NCBI RefSeq assembly: GCF_001425745.1
Contig: NZ_LMDF01000002.1
Location: 200,481-264,480 of the forward strand
Length of the DNA: 64,000 nucleotides
Direction: 5' to 3'
Source: Caulobacter sp. Root343
GTDB lineage: Bacteria; Pseudomonadota; Alphaproteobacteria; Caulobacterales; Caulobacteraceae
Shown here one piece after another: positions 46,171-54,812 of this stretch (its first letter is position 1; each line of letters opens with the position of its first letter). The translations under genes and the position numbers were made by a program. A model generated the notes under the pieces. That model saw only the letters and a program-made list of their open reading frames with translations, searched no databases and was not told the origin of the DNA.

Positions 46171-48270
46171 ATGCAGCGAGGGTCGAAGTCGCCCGGCATA
46201 TCCGGGCTGGTGTCCTGCGTGGCCTTGATGCTGATCCTATGCGCGGCGCCGGCATCCGCGCGGTATCGTGACGGTCCAGTAGCGAACGCGCCCAAGGACA
46301 TGTCCACCGCGACCTGGACGCCGGACAACGGCGACGGCACCTTCACCAATCCTTTGTTTTACGACGAATTTTCAGATCCGGACCTGATCCGCGTCGGCGA
46401 CTGGTTCTACCTGACCGGCACCACCATGCACGCCATGCCGGGACTGCCGATCCTACGCTCGAAGGACCTGGTCAATTGGGAATTCGTCGCCTACGCCCTG
46501 GACAAGCTCGACCTCGGCCCGGCCTACCGACTGGAAGACGGCCGCAACATCTACGGCCAGGGTATCTGGGCGCCGTCCTTCCGCTACCATGGCGGCAAGT
46601 TCTACATCTTCTCGAACGTCAACGGGCAGGCGACCCAGATGTTCACGGCCACCGATCCGAGAGGGCCGTGGACGCGCACGCAGATGAAGCGCAGCTTTCA
46701 CGACCTGTCCGTCCTGTTCGACGACGACGGCAAGGCCTATGTCGTCTGGGATCACCAAGCGATGCACTTGGCCCAACTGACGGACGACCTAACCGACATC
46801 GTTCCGGGCACCGAACGCGTCCTGTTCGCCGCCGATGCCGGTATGGGCGAGGGGGCGCATTTCTACAAGATCGACGGCAAGTACTACATCATCAGCGCCG
46901 AATATGCCGGCGGCTTTCGCATGCCGGCGGCGCGGGCGGATCATGTGCTGGGCCCCTACGCGGTCAATCGATCGATCAGTTCGCACGAGGACTTCGGCAT
47001 GGCGTCAAGCAAACGCCTGGGTACGCCCAAGCCGCCGTTCCAGTTCTGGGGGCCTGACCCCGCTGCCAAACATAGCTTGGCGATGCACCAGGGGGGCCTC
47101 GTCCGGACGCCCGAGGGCGAATGGTGGGGCTTTTCAATGATGGATTTCAATTCCGTCGGTCGCCTGCTCAGCCTGTCTCCGATCACCTGGAAGGACGGCT
47201 GGCCCTATTTCGGCCTGCCGGGCAATCTGACGCGCACGCCACGAACCTGGGTAAAGCCGAGGACCGCCACGCCGCAGCCCGTGCGCGCGCCCTTTCGGCG
47301 CAGCGATGATTTTTCCGCGCCGCGGCTCCAGCCCCTATGGCAGTGGAACCATGTCCCGGTCGACGACAAGTGGTCGTTGTCGGAACGGCCGGGCTTCCTG
47401 CGGCTTCACGCCCTGCCGGCGATCTCGTTCTACGAGGCGCGCGATACCCTGACCCAACGGGGGATCGGGCCGATGTCGACGCCGACCGTCCTGCTCGATG
47501 CATCGAACCTGAAGCCGGGCGACACAGCCGGCCTGGGGCTGCTCAACCTGCCCTACGCGACCTTGGGTGTCGAAAAGCGCGCCGACGGACTCGACGTCGT
47601 CTTCTACGACCAGCGCCCCGAAAAGACGGCGCGGGTGAAGATGACCGGGATGCGCATCTGGCTTCGGGCCGAATGCGACTTTCTCACCGAACGGGCGCGC
47701 TTCAGCTATTCGTTCGACGGCGTCACCTTCACCCCGATCGGCGACGAGGTCGCGCTGGTCTACCAGACCTTCACCTTCCAGGGCGTTCGCTACGGATTGT
47801 TCAACTACAATGCGACCGGCGCCGAGGGTGGTTTCGCCGATTTCGACAGTATCGACGTCTACCAGCCGCATACCCACGGCCTGATGCGGGCCATTCCCTA
47901 TGGCCGATCGATCCGGCTGACGTCGTTTCGCGCGACGACCGGACTGGCGGCCGGCGGCGGTCCCCGCCTGGCTTCGGGCGCTCCGACGCGGTTCGAGATC
48001 GTCGACCGCCAGTTGGGCCGTGTCGCTCTGCGATCGGGCGGACGCTATGTCACGGTCGGTGGGGATGGAGGAGTGACGCTTATGGCCGGCCGGTCCAGCC
48101 CAGTGCAAAACTTCCAATGGATTGAAACGCCGACGGGGGAACTGGTGCTGATGTCATTAGCCACCAACCGCTTCCTGCGCATCGATCCGCTGACCGGGAG
48201 TATTCGGGCGGACAGTCCCGGCCCCATGCCGGACAACAGCGACGGCGCGCGCTTTATCTGGTCGCAGTAA
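46171..48270 (+). CDS. Exported GH43-family glycosidase with C-terminal beta-trefoil-like domain
   Basis: A 699-residue exported enzyme. The signal peptide covers GISGLVSCVALMLILCAAPA with cleavage near ASA-RY. A five-bladed GH43 catalytic domain follows: catalytic base Asp in FYDEFSDPDLIRVGDWFY, the second Asp in SFHDLSVLFDDDGKAYVVW, and the acid Glu in GMGEGAHFYKIDGKYYI. A beta-sandwich domain (about residues 390-570) follows as in GH43 xylosidases. The last ~110 residues (RLTSFRATTGLAAGGG to RFIWSQ) look like a fascin/ricin-type beta-trefoil and may bind sugar. Likely substrates are plant xylan or arabinan side chains; the exact one is unknown. ATG 46171 has AAGGGGAAA upstream. It stands alone with a dyad operator. 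Confidence 0.9.
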   Translation: MQRGSKSPGISGLVSCVALMLILCAAPASARYRDGPVANAPKDMSTATWTPDNGDGTFTNPLFYDEFSDPDLIRVGDWFYLTGTTMHAMPGLPILRSKDLVNWEFVAYALDKLDLGPAYRLEDGRNIYGQGIWAPSFRYHGGKFYIFSNVNGQATQMFTATDPRGPWTRTQMKRSFHDLSVLFDDDGKAYVVWDHQAMHLAQLTDDLTDIVPGTERVLFAADAGMGEGAHFYKIDGKYYIISAEYAGGFRMPAARADHVLGPYAVNRSISSHEDFGMASSKRLGTPKPPFQFWGPDPAAKHSLAMHQGGLVRTPEGEWWGFSMMDFNSVGRLLSLSPITWKDGWPYFGLPGNLTRTPRTWVKPRTATPQPVRAPFRRSDDFSAPRLQPLWQWNHVPVDDKWSLSERPGFLRLHALPAISFYEARDTLTQRGIGPMSTPTVLLDASNLKPGDTAGLGLLNLPYATLGVEKRADGLDVVFYDQRPEKTARVKMTGMRIWLRAECDFLTERARFSYSFDGVTFTPIGDEVALVYQTFTFQGVRYGLFNYNATGAEGGFADFDSIDVYQPHTHGLMRAIPYGRSIRLTSFRATTGLAAGGGPRLASGAPTRFEIVDRQLGRVALRSGGRYVTVGGDGGVTLMAGRSSPVQNFQWIETPTGELVLMSLATNRFLRIDPLTGSIRADSPGPMPDNSDGARFIWSQ

Positions 48271-48419
48271 AAAGGACGGCGCCGCCGAATCCGGAAGGCG
48301 CCGGCCGAGGCGGCGTTCGTGATTGCAACGGAAGGGTTTCTCGGCCGCTCAACCTGGATCAGACACCCACCCAAAGCAGCCCACGACAGGAGCCGCCTTC
48401 TGGAACCGCCACTTCGCGA

Positions 48420-48842
48420 CTATGCGCCGTCACAGGGATGGGTCGCATCCGAGCTTTCCCAAGTCCGCGCCGTGCGGAGATTCTTGGCGGCGTAGACGAT
48501 GCCCCGGCTGTCGTGAGCTGGACATCCAGTCGGCAAGGCGCGCACGCAGAGTCGCACTGGATCGCCGACCCGGGAAACGTCGATCGCCGGAACCTGATCG
48601 TATCCAATATTCTCGTGACCGTCGGCGAAGAGGATTTTACTGCCCGACTTCGGAACGGACCGACGGTCGCCTTCGTCGAACAAGCGGAAGGTGACCTCCC
48701 TGACGCGGGTGGAAAAGCATTGGCCCACATGTTCGGGCCTATGCGTCAACATGCTGACGACGGACGTTGGCGCGGCGGTCGCGGGCGTTTCCAGCAATCC
48801 CGCTATCGCCAGGAGAACAGGACCTGACCGACGTATCCACAT
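48420..48842 (-). CDS. Small exported cysteine-containing protein
   Basis: A 140-residue exported protein on the minus strand. Signal peptide WIRRSGPVLLAIAGLLETPA with cleavage near TAA-AP. The mature part has three Cys (VGQCFSTRV, VRLCVRALPTGCPAHD) plus one near the end (THPCDGA), so two disulphides are possible. The pattern QCF-T-VR, YD-VPAID-SR-GD-VRLC, GCP--D-RG--Y--NLRT, ending D--H-C-GA is typical of a small Caulobacterales secreted family of unknown role. ATG 48842 is preferred to GTG 48872 because the signal peptide starts there. Plus-strand frames across it look like shadows. Confidence 0.65.
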   Translation of the reverse strand: MWIRRSGPVLLAIAGLLETPATAAPTSVVSMLTHRPEHVGQCFSTRVREVTFRLFDEGDRRSVPKSGSKILFADGHENIGYDQVPAIDVSRVGDPVRLCVRALPTGCPAHDSRGIVYAAKNLRTARTWESSDATHPCDGA

Positions 48843-49041
48843 GACACAGCACCTTTGGCCTGACGCCACCATGAGTTTAGTCGCGGTGATGTTTCAGCTT
48901 GATTGCGGATTTCCGCCCGACGTCCGCCTCCGCTCAACAAACTTCGGCCCGGCCCCGCCCCGGTTGTGCAGGACGTGGTCGCCGCCCTAGGCTCGCTTCC
49001 GCGGACGATGTCCCGCGCGACAAGCCTTGCGAGCGCCGACC

Positions 49042-50016
49042 ATGATCTTCATTGCCTTGATGGCGGCGCTGCTCATGGCGCAGCCCATCAAACTGGAAAG
49101 GGGTCCGATGCCGGTCGCGCGGGCCTTCGGGCTCAAGCGAACGATGGGCGAGGCTGCGTTCGCCGCTGACGTGGACGCCGTTGTCGGCCGGCTTCAGAAC
49201 GGGCGGTACCAAAGCGCCAAGACCAGCGGTCCCTGCGCGAGCCCGGCCGAGATCGCGGCGTCGGCGCAACTGGAGCTCGTCCGCCGGAGCCCTGATCCAC
49301 AAGCCTATGCCAGGTCACGCGCGCTGGCGGAGGCCGCGCTGGCCCAGCGACGGGCGCTGCGGCCCCTCTATCTCGGCGGCGCGCAGGTATCGCCGCCCTA
49401 TGGCCTGGTCGGCAGAATGGTCGCCCGAGCCAGGGCCGAGCCCGATGCGCGCCTGGCGGAGCTTTACCGCCGCATGGCCGAGGACCAGTTTTCCGGCATG
49501 GACAGCCTCATCTTGCGAGGGTTTTTCGGACCGGGCGTGCACACCACCTGGGAGAAGGGCCTGGACGAGGGCGCGCTCGCCTATGTGGACGCGACGATCG
49601 CGGGCGAATGGTGCCCCATGAACGTCGCCAATGCCGATTGGCTGAAAGCCGAGCTCCGAGACCACGGGTGGTTCAAGATCTCGAGCTACGGCGCCGACGC
49701 CGATGGCGCGGCCTGGCTGATCGTCCAGCACGCCCGCCATGACCTCGCCTTTCAGCAGGAGGTGGTCGCCATGCTCGAGCCGCTTTGGCAGGCCGGCGAA
49801 ACGAAGGGCGCGAACTTCGCCATGCTCTACGATCAGACGGCGCACTATACGGGCCGTCCGGGCCGCTTTGGCGTCATGGGCGATTGCACGGCGCCGGGCG
49901 TCTGGACGCCGGCTCCTTTGGAAGACAAGGGCGCCGTTGACGCGTGGCGAACCAAGGCCGGCCTGCCGCCACTCGCCCAACAGATCGCGACCCGCAGCCG
50001 GGGTTGCACGGAGTAA
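49042..50016 (+). CDS. DUF6624-like protein, probably exported
   Basis: A 324-residue protein whose first residues IFIALMAALLMAQPIK are hydrophobic and may be a short signal or anchor. The C-terminal half shows the DUF6624-type pattern: ADWLKAELRDHGWFKISSYG, then AAWLIVQHARHDLAFQQEVV and TAHYTGRPGRFGVMGDC. The conserved His/Asp residues in VQHARHD suggest a metal or catalytic site, but no activity is known. A cysteine pair (GPCASPAE and EWCPMNV) is present. ATG 49042 was chosen; the TTG at 49027 is in frame. It lies directly upstream of the rplK promoter, where secE-nusG often stand in other bacteria. Confidence 0.6.
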   Translation: MIFIALMAALLMAQPIKLERGPMPVARAFGLKRTMGEAAFAADVDAVVGRLQNGRYQSAKTSGPCASPAEIAASAQLELVRRSPDPQAYARSRALAEAALAQRRALRPLYLGGAQVSPPYGLVGRMVARARAEPDARLAELYRRMAEDQFSGMDSLILRGFFGPGVHTTWEKGLDEGALAYVDATIAGEWCPMNVANADWLKAELRDHGWFKISSYGADADGAAWLIVQHARHDLAFQQEVVAMLEPLWQAGETKGANFAMLYDQTAHYTGRPGRFGVMGDCTAPGVWTPAPLEDKGAVDAWRTKAGLPPLAQQIATRSRGCTE

Positions 50017-50030
50017 CACGGCGCCCTCCT

Positions 50031-50058
50031 TTGACTCCCACGTCCTCGCCTGCTACAC
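50031..50058 (+). promoter_or_regulatory. Candidate housekeeping promoter for rplK-rplA
   Basis: TTGACT (50031-50036), 16-nt spacer, CTACAC (50053-50058) within GCTACAC, close to the Caulobacter sigma-73 -10 GCTANA. The 15 bases from CTACAC onward match the rplJ promoter at 55430 except for one C/T. About 120 nt of leader precede rplK. Confidence 0.65.
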
Positions 50059-50186
50059 GCCGCGCCTCGCTCCCGGACCTCGTCCTGGGGCGTGCTCGTC
50101 GTTAGGCGGGCTCAAATCCGTGGGAGGGACGCCAAGCCCGCACCACGGCTCACCAGCGGGGGCTCCGGCCCTCACGAGAGGATACT

Positions 50187-50618
50187 ATGGCTAAGAAGAT
50201 CCTGGGCTACATCAAGCTCCAGGTGAAGGCTGGCTCGGCCACGCCTTCGCCCCCCATCGGCCCGGCTCTGGGTCAACGCGGCGTCAACATCATGGGCTTC
50301 TGTAAGGAGTTCAACGCGCGCACCGAGAACGTCGAAAAGGGCACGCCCTTGCCGACCGTGATCACCGTCTACCAAGACAAGTCGTTCACCTTCGTCACCA
50401 AGACGCCGCCGGCGACGCACTTCCTGAAGCAGATCACCGGCCTGAAGTCGGGTGCGAAGCTGACCGGTCGCGAGACCGTCGGTGAAGTCACGCGCACCCA
50501 GCTGCGCGAGATCGCCGAAAAGAAGATGAAGGACCTGAACGCCAACGACATCGAGGCCGCGGCCAAGATCATCGAAGGCTCCGCCAAGGCCATGGGCCTG
50601 AAGATCGTGGAGGCCTAA
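50187..50618 (+). CDS. rplK: 50S ribosomal protein L11
   Basis: A 143-residue L11, which binds the GTPase-associated region of 23S rRNA. Diagnostic segments: [20 protein letters not shown], the [20 protein letters not shown] motif, and the C-terminal rRNA-binding part ([20 protein letters not shown], ending AMGLKIVEA). Length and start match the family, with GAGAGGA upstream. It is followed after 3 bp by rplA, the conserved order; secE and nusG are not seen upstream. Confidence 0.98.
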   Translation: MAKKILGYIKLQVKAGSATPSPPIGPALGQRGVNIMGFCKEFNARTENVEKGTPLPTVITVYQDKSFTFVTKTPPATHFLKQITGLKSGAKLTGRETVGEVTRTQLREIAEKKMKDLNANDIEAAAKIIEGSAKAMGLKIVEA

Positions 50619-50621
50619 GTC

Positions 50622-51308
50622 ATGGCTAAGCAACCCAAGCGCATCCAGGCCTGGACCGGCGACCGTGAGGCCGCCCACGCCCTTCCCGACGCCATCAAGC
50701 TGGTGAAGGAAAACGCCAAGGCCAAGTTCGACGAGTCGATCGAGATCTCGGTGAACCTGGGCGTCGACCCGCGTCACGCCGACCAACAGGTCCGTGGCGT
50801 CGTGAACCTGCCGTCGGGCACCGGCCGCGACGTCCGCGTCGCCGTCTTCGCCAAGGACGCCAAGGCGGCCGAAGCCATCGCGGCGGGCGCTGAGCACGTC
50901 GGCGCCGAGGATCTGTACGAAAAGATCAACGGCGGCTTCATGGACTTCGACCGCGTCATCGCGTCGCCGGACATGATGGCCCTCGTCGGTCGTCTCGGTA
51001 AGGTGCTGGGCCCGCGCGGCCTGATGCCGAACCCGAAGGTCGGCACCGTGACCCCGAACGTCGGCCAGGCCGTCAAGGACGCCAAGGGCGGCGCCGTGGA
51101 ATTCCGCGTCGAAAAGGCCGGTATCGTCCACGCCGGCATCGGCAAGGCCTCGTTCACCGAGGAAGCCCTGCTGATCAACGTCAAGGCGCTGATCGAAGCC
51201 CTGAACCGCTCGAAGCCTTCGGGCGCCAAGGGCATCTACATCAAGCGTATCGGCCTGTCCTCGACCATGGGTCCGGGCTTCAAGGTCGACACCGCCTCGG
51301 TCGGCTAA
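50622..51308 (+). CDS. rplA: 50S ribosomal protein L1
   Basis: A 228-residue L1, which forms the mobile L1 stalk at the E site and in many bacteria represses its own operon by binding the L11 leader. Family segments: [59 protein letters not shown] and [20 protein letters not shown]. It closely follows rplK and is ended by a strong hairpin. Codon use is typical of a highly expressed gene. Confidence 0.98.
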   Translation: MAKQPKRIQAWTGDREAAHALPDAIKLVKENAKAKFDESIEISVNLGVDPRHADQQVRGVVNLPSGTGRDVRVAVFAKDAKAAEAIAAGAEHVGAEDLYEKINGGFMDFDRVIASPDMMALVGRLGKVLGPRGLMPNPKVGTVTPNVGQAVKDAKGGAVEFRVEKAGIVHAGIGKASFTEEALLINVKALIEALNRSKPSGAKGIYIKRIGLSSTMGPGFKVDTASVG

Positions 51309-51317
51309 ACAGCATCG

Positions 51318-51327
51318 AGTCTAGACT
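51318..51327. promoter_or_regulatory. Palindrome AGTCTAGACT
   Basis: A 10-bp perfect palindrome sharing the 8-bp core GTCTAGAC with the one at 51410. It lies just after rplA, before the terminator. It may be a second operator for vapBC. Confidence 0.35.
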
Positions 51328-51331
51328 TCGG

Positions 51332-51368
51332 GACGGGCGCTGGAGCGATCCAGCGCCCGTCTTGCGTT
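51332..51368 (+). terminator. Terminator after rplA
   Basis: A perfect 13-bp stem (51332-51344 with 51349-51361, GACGGGCGCTGGA and complement) with GCGA loop, followed by TTGCGTTT. It separates the ribosomal operon from vapBC. Confidence 0.8.
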
Positions 51369-51409
51369 TGGGCGGTGGTTTGGCGGTTCGGCTAGCCGAT
51401 GCTATCTTT

Positions 51410-51419
51410 CGTCTAGACG
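51410..51419. promoter_or_regulatory. Candidate vapBC operator CGTCTAGACG
   Basis: A 10-bp perfect palindrome ending 11 bp before the vapB ATG, nested in a TCGTCT-N6-AGACGA inverted repeat (51409-51426). Its GTCTAGAC core recurs at 51319. The position suits autoregulation by VapB or VapBC. Confidence 0.5.
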
Positions 51420-51429
51420 GAGACGATCC

Positions 51430-51669
51430 ATGGCCTTCCACGTCCGAGACCCCGAGACCGACGCCTTGGTTCGCGAGCTGGCTGAAAAGACCAAGCTCGG
51501 TATTACCGAGGCCGTGAAGCTGGCCGCTTCCGAGGCTCTGGCCGCTCGCGAGAGAGCGCGAGAAGAGAAGCTGGCCGCGATGCGGGCGATCTGCGCGGAA
51601 GTCGCCAGCTGGCCACGCACAGGCCTGAAAGCCGACAAGGCGTTCTTCGACGAAATGTACGAAGACTGA
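51430..51669 (+). CDS. vapB: VapB-type antitoxin
   Basis: A 79-residue antitoxin of the short Rv0623/PSK transcription-factor family. The N-terminal DNA-binding part is FHVRDPETDALVRELAEKTK then LGITEAVKLAASEAL; the C-terminal part, with W and acidic residues (ASWPRTGLKADKAFFDEMYE), would wrap the toxin. The stop overlaps the toxin start (TGATG), the usual coupling in toxin-antitoxin pairs. It should repress its own promoter through the palindrome just upstream. Confidence 0.88.
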   Translation: MAFHVRDPETDALVRELAEKTKLGITEAVKLAASEALAARERAREEKLAAMRAICAEVASWPRTGLKADKAFFDEMYED

Positions 51670-52064
51670 TGTTCGTCGACGCCTCGGCCTGGACGGCCAT
51701 GCTGCTGGAAGAACCAGAGGCGGAAGTCTTTCGCGTGAAACTGCTCGACGCGGTCGATGTCACGACGTCGGCGATCGCCAATTGGGAAACCGTGCGAGCC
51801 GTGACCCGAGAAGCGACGGGCGACATGCCGGCGGTCGCGCGGCGGCTCAAGGTATTGCAGGCCATGGCCAAGACGCGGGTTCTGCCGATAGGCGAGGCCG
51901 AGCAAGTCGTCGCCCTCGAAGCCCATGTCCGCTTCGGCAAGGGCGTTCATCCCGCCAGGCTGAACATGGGCGACTGCTTTGCCTATGCCTGTGCGAAGGT
52001 TCACGGCGTGCCGTTGCTCTACAAAGGCGAGCATTTCGTCATGACCGACATCGATGCGGCCTGA
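51669..52064 (+). CDS. vapC: VapC-type PIN-domain toxin
   Basis: A 131-residue PIN ribonuclease. The acidic catalytic residues are in place: MFVDASAWTAML (first Asp), AIANWETVRAVTRE (Glu), and LNMGDCFAYACAKVHG (Asp), with a final YKGEHFVMTDID (Asp). VapC toxins usually cut initiator tRNA or the sarcin-ricin loop of 23S rRNA. The pair lies between ribosomal operons. The next gene starts inside its end, so the toxin message may continue into that flavoprotein gene. Confidence 0.9.
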   Translation: MFVDASAWTAMLLEEPEAEVFRVKLLDAVDVTTSAIANWETVRAVTREATGDMPAVARRLKVLQAMAKTRVLPIGEAEQVVALEAHVRFGKGVHPARLNMGDCFAYACAKVHGVPLLYKGEHFVMTDIDAA

Positions 52065-53283
52065 CGTGACCGACCACGCCTTCGACGTCGCCGTGGTCGG
52101 CGGCGGGCCCGCCGGGCTGATGGCGGCCGAGACGGTGGCGCGCGCCGGCAAGTCCGTGGCTGTGTTCGAGAAGATGCCGACCTTCGGGCGCAAGTTCCTG
52201 ATGGCGGGACGCGGGGGCTTGAACCTCACCCATTCTGAAGATTTCGAGCGGTTCGTCGGGCGTTATGGCGCGCGGGCTGGCGCGCTGGCGCCGATGCTGG
52301 CGGCGTTCCCCCCGAAGGATCTGGTCGCCTGGGCCGAGGGCCTGGGCCAGCCGACCTTCGTCGGGGCCAGCGGGCGGGTGTTTCCCAAGGCGATGAAGGC
52401 CTCGCCGCTGCTGCGGGCCTGGCTGGCGCGGCTGGAGGGGCTGGGCGTCCAGCTGCGTACGCGGGCCGAGTGGATGGGCTGGGGCCCCGATGGCGGCCTC
52501 CTGATCAACGGCGAGGTCGTGCGCGCCCGGGCGGTGGTTCTGGCCCTGGGCGGGGCCAGCTGGGCCAAGCTGGGCTCGGACGCGGCCTGGGTTCCGACCC
52601 TGGAAGGCGAGGGGGGCGCCGTCGCCCCGTTCCGCGCCGCCAACTGTGGCTTCGACGTCGCTTGGAGGGACCTGTTCCGCGAGCGCTTCGCCGGCGAGCC
52701 GCTGAAGAACCTGGCCCTGCGTCACGGCGAGCGGGTCGCGCGCGGCGACGCCATGGTCGCCGGCTATGGCCTGGAGGGCGGGGCGGTCTACGCCCTGGCG
52801 GCCTCCCTGCGCGACGCGGTCGAGGCGGAGGGGCGGGCGACGCTGATGATCGACCTGCGGCCGGACCTTCCTGTCGAGGTTCTGGAGCGCCGCCTGCGCG
52901 GTCCGCGTGGCGGCCAGAGCTTGGCCAACTTCCTGCGCAAGGCGGTCAAGCTGTCGCCGGTCGAGATCAATCTGCTGCGCGAGGCCCACGGCCTGGACCT
53001 GCCTTCCGAGCCGGCGGTCCTGGCGGCGGCGATCAAGGCCGCGCCGATCGTCCTGACCGGGGTTCAGCCCCTGGAGCGGGCCATTTCGGCGGCGGGCGGC
53101 GTGACGTTCGAGAGCTTGGACGGTCTTACCCTGAAGGGCCGCCCTGACGTGATCCTGGCCGGTGAGATGCTGGACTGGGAGGCCCCGACCGGCGGCTACC
53201 TGCTGCAGGCCTGTTTCGCGACCGGCGTCGCGGCGGGGAAGGTGGCTTTGGAGCGGCTGGAGCACGAAATCCCTCTCTCTTAG
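52054..53283 (+). CDS. HI0933-like (BaiN/RdsA-type) flavoprotein
   Basis: A 409-residue FAD-dependent oxidoreductase. The N-terminal dinucleotide motif is VAVVGGGPAGLMAAETVARAG with KSVAVFEK ending the fold; FGRKFLMAGRGGLNLTHSED is the family hallmark (G-K---SGGGRCN-T in relatives). C-terminal segments TGVQPLERAISAAGGVTFES and GGYLLQACFATGVAAG rebuild the FAD site. Family members bind FAD; substrates are mostly unknown. The first in-frame ATG (52054) overlaps vapC by 11 bp; GTG 52066 would avoid the overlap and fits the homology equally. Confidence 0.88.
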   Translation: MRPDVTDHAFDVAVVGGGPAGLMAAETVARAGKSVAVFEKMPTFGRKFLMAGRGGLNLTHSEDFERFVGRYGARAGALAPMLAAFPPKDLVAWAEGLGQPTFVGASGRVFPKAMKASPLLRAWLARLEGLGVQLRTRAEWMGWGPDGGLLINGEVVRARAVVLALGGASWAKLGSDAAWVPTLEGEGGAVAPFRAANCGFDVAWRDLFRERFAGEPLKNLALRHGERVARGDAMVAGYGLEGGAVYALAASLRDAVEAEGRATLMIDLRPDLPVEVLERRLRGPRGGQSLANFLRKAVKLSPVEINLLREAHGLDLPSEPAVLAAAIKAAPIVLTGVQPLERAISAAGGVTFESLDGLTLKGRPDVILAGEMLDWEAPTGGYLLQACFATGVAAGKVALERLEHEIPLS

Positions 53284-53308
53284 AAAGAGGGATTTTCGCG
53301 CCGTCCTC

Positions 53309-54679
53309 CTACTTCATCGCCGCCCGAATCCGCGCCGCCACGGCCTCAAGGTCCTTCGGATCGGCCGGCGCGTTTTCGGCCAGATAGACCGGCTTGCCGG
53401 CGATGCGGGGGATCACGTGGACGTGCAGGTGCGGCATGCTCTGGCCGACGCCGTTGTTCTGCAGGACCATGAAGCCCTCCAGTCCCAGGGCGTCGACCTG
53501 GGCCTGGCCGACCTTCTGGGCCACGGCCATGACCTTGGCCAGGTCCTTGGGATCAATCTCCAGGAGGTTGCGGGCCTTGGAGGTCTTGGAGATCACCAGC
53601 ACGTGGCCGGCCTCCAGCGGGGCGCGGTCCATGAAGGCCAGGACGTCGGCGTCCTCATAGACCTTGTAGCTGGGCAACTCGCCGCGGATGATCCGGGCGA
53701 AGACGTTGTTCGGGTCATAGGCGCCCTTCAGTGGCGGAAAGGGCGTGGTGGCCGCACTGTTCGGCTCGAACCGGGCCAGCCAGCGGATCACTTCGCTCTC
53801 GAGCGCGATGCGCGCATCCGAGAAGCTGTGATCGGTGGCCATGTAGGTCTCGGTCAGTGCTTTAGCCCCGGCCGCGCGGGCGGCGGCGGCCAGCTTGCGG
53901 GTGGTGGGCGCGCCGGCGAACTCGGCTCCGATCATCAGCACAGGCCGGTCGGCGATCCTGGCGCTAAGCTTTTCCAGGTCTAGCGTATCGGCGTCGCGTT
54001 CGATCTCGGCGACTAGGGCTTGCGGCGTCGCGGCCAGGGGCGCGGTGTCGGGGCGCATGCCCTCGATGGCGGCCTTGCGGGCCTGGTCGCTGGTGATCCC
54101 GGCCTTCTCCTTGCCGATGTCCCAGGCGTCGATCAGCACCGCCCCGGCCACGCGCGGCTCGGCGGCGACGGCGTCGGCGGCCATGAAGCCGCCCATGCTG
54201 TGGCCGGCCACGACGATCCGCGCGGGATCGACGCGGTATTTGGCGGCGTTGGCCGGATCCAGCAGGAAGGCCACGGCCGCCTCGCCGTCGGCCCGGGCCC
54301 CGGCGAAGCTGAACGGCCCCTGGCTGCCCCACGAGCCGCGATAGTTGATCCGCATGGCGTTCCAGCCGGCCCGGCGCACGGCCTGCAGAAGGTCGATGTT
54401 GGTCTCGTTGCCGGGGAAGCCGTGCAGGAACAGCATCGTCGGGTGCGGCTGGTCGCCGGAGGCCAGGTAGATCAGGGCGTTGATCTTCGACCCGGCGATC
54501 TCGACCTGGAAGGCGGCCATGTCGGCCGGATGGTCCTTGTCGCGCGACGGGTCGGCGACCACGGCCTTGGGGATCGGCGGCGCCTTCAGCTCGGCCAGAG
54601 CGGGAGCGGCGATGGCCGCGCCCAGCAGTAGGGCCCCCAGAAACAGGGCGCGGCCCCCGGCGATAAGCTTGCGAGTCAT
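53309..54679 (-). CDS. Exported alpha/beta hydrolase fused to a HIT domain
   Basis: A 456-residue single reading frame with two unrelated domains. Residues 1-29 are a signal peptide (ALFLGALLLGAAIAAPALAE). Residues about 40-315 are an alpha/beta hydrolase: LFLHGFPGNETN (oxyanion side), nucleophile Ser161 in VVAGHSMGGFM, and a late His in MATDHSFSDAR. Residues 319-456 are a complete HIT protein from YDPNNVFARIIRGELPSYKV to the active site HLHVHVIP (417-424). HIT proteins are normally separate cytosolic nucleotide hydrolases of about 135-140 residues. There is no Met, Val or good ribosome binding site at the junction for a separate HIT start. A true fusion, a lost stop codon, or a sequencing or assembly error are all possible. 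Confidence 0.8.
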   Translation of the reverse strand: MTRKLIAGGRALFLGALLLGAAIAAPALAELKAPPIPKAVVADPSRDKDHPADMAAFQVEIAGSKINALIYLASGDQPHPTMLFLHGFPGNETNIDLLQAVRRAGWNAMRINYRGSWGSQGPFSFAGARADGEAAVAFLLDPANAAKYRVDPARIVVAGHSMGGFMAADAVAAEPRVAGAVLIDAWDIGKEKAGITSDQARKAAIEGMRPDTAPLAATPQALVAEIERDADTLDLEKLSARIADRPVLMIGAEFAGAPTTRKLAAAARAAGAKALTETYMATDHSFSDARIALESEVIRWLARFEPNSAATTPFPPLKGAYDPNNVFARIIRGELPSYKVYEDADVLAFMDRAPLEAGHVLVISKTSKARNLLEIDPKDLAKVMAVAQKVGQAQVDALGLEGFMVLQNNGVGQSMPHLHVHVIPRIAGKPVYLAENAPADPKDLEAVAARIRAAMK

Positions 54680-54812
54680 GTGACGCCCGTCCCCGTTTGA
54701 TCGCCGTCGATAATCCAGAAAGCCGAGGCCGAGGGAAGGGCCGGCGCGCTGCTGCCAATCGGCGGATGCGGCGTTGCTACGGCTGGGGGCATCAAAGGCA
54801 ACGGAGGCCGCC

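Noticed and set aside
48323..48827. Two plus-strand frames opposite the small exported protein gene
   Set aside because: The minus-strand frame has a signal peptide and a cysteine pattern; the plus-strand ones have neither and overlap each other.
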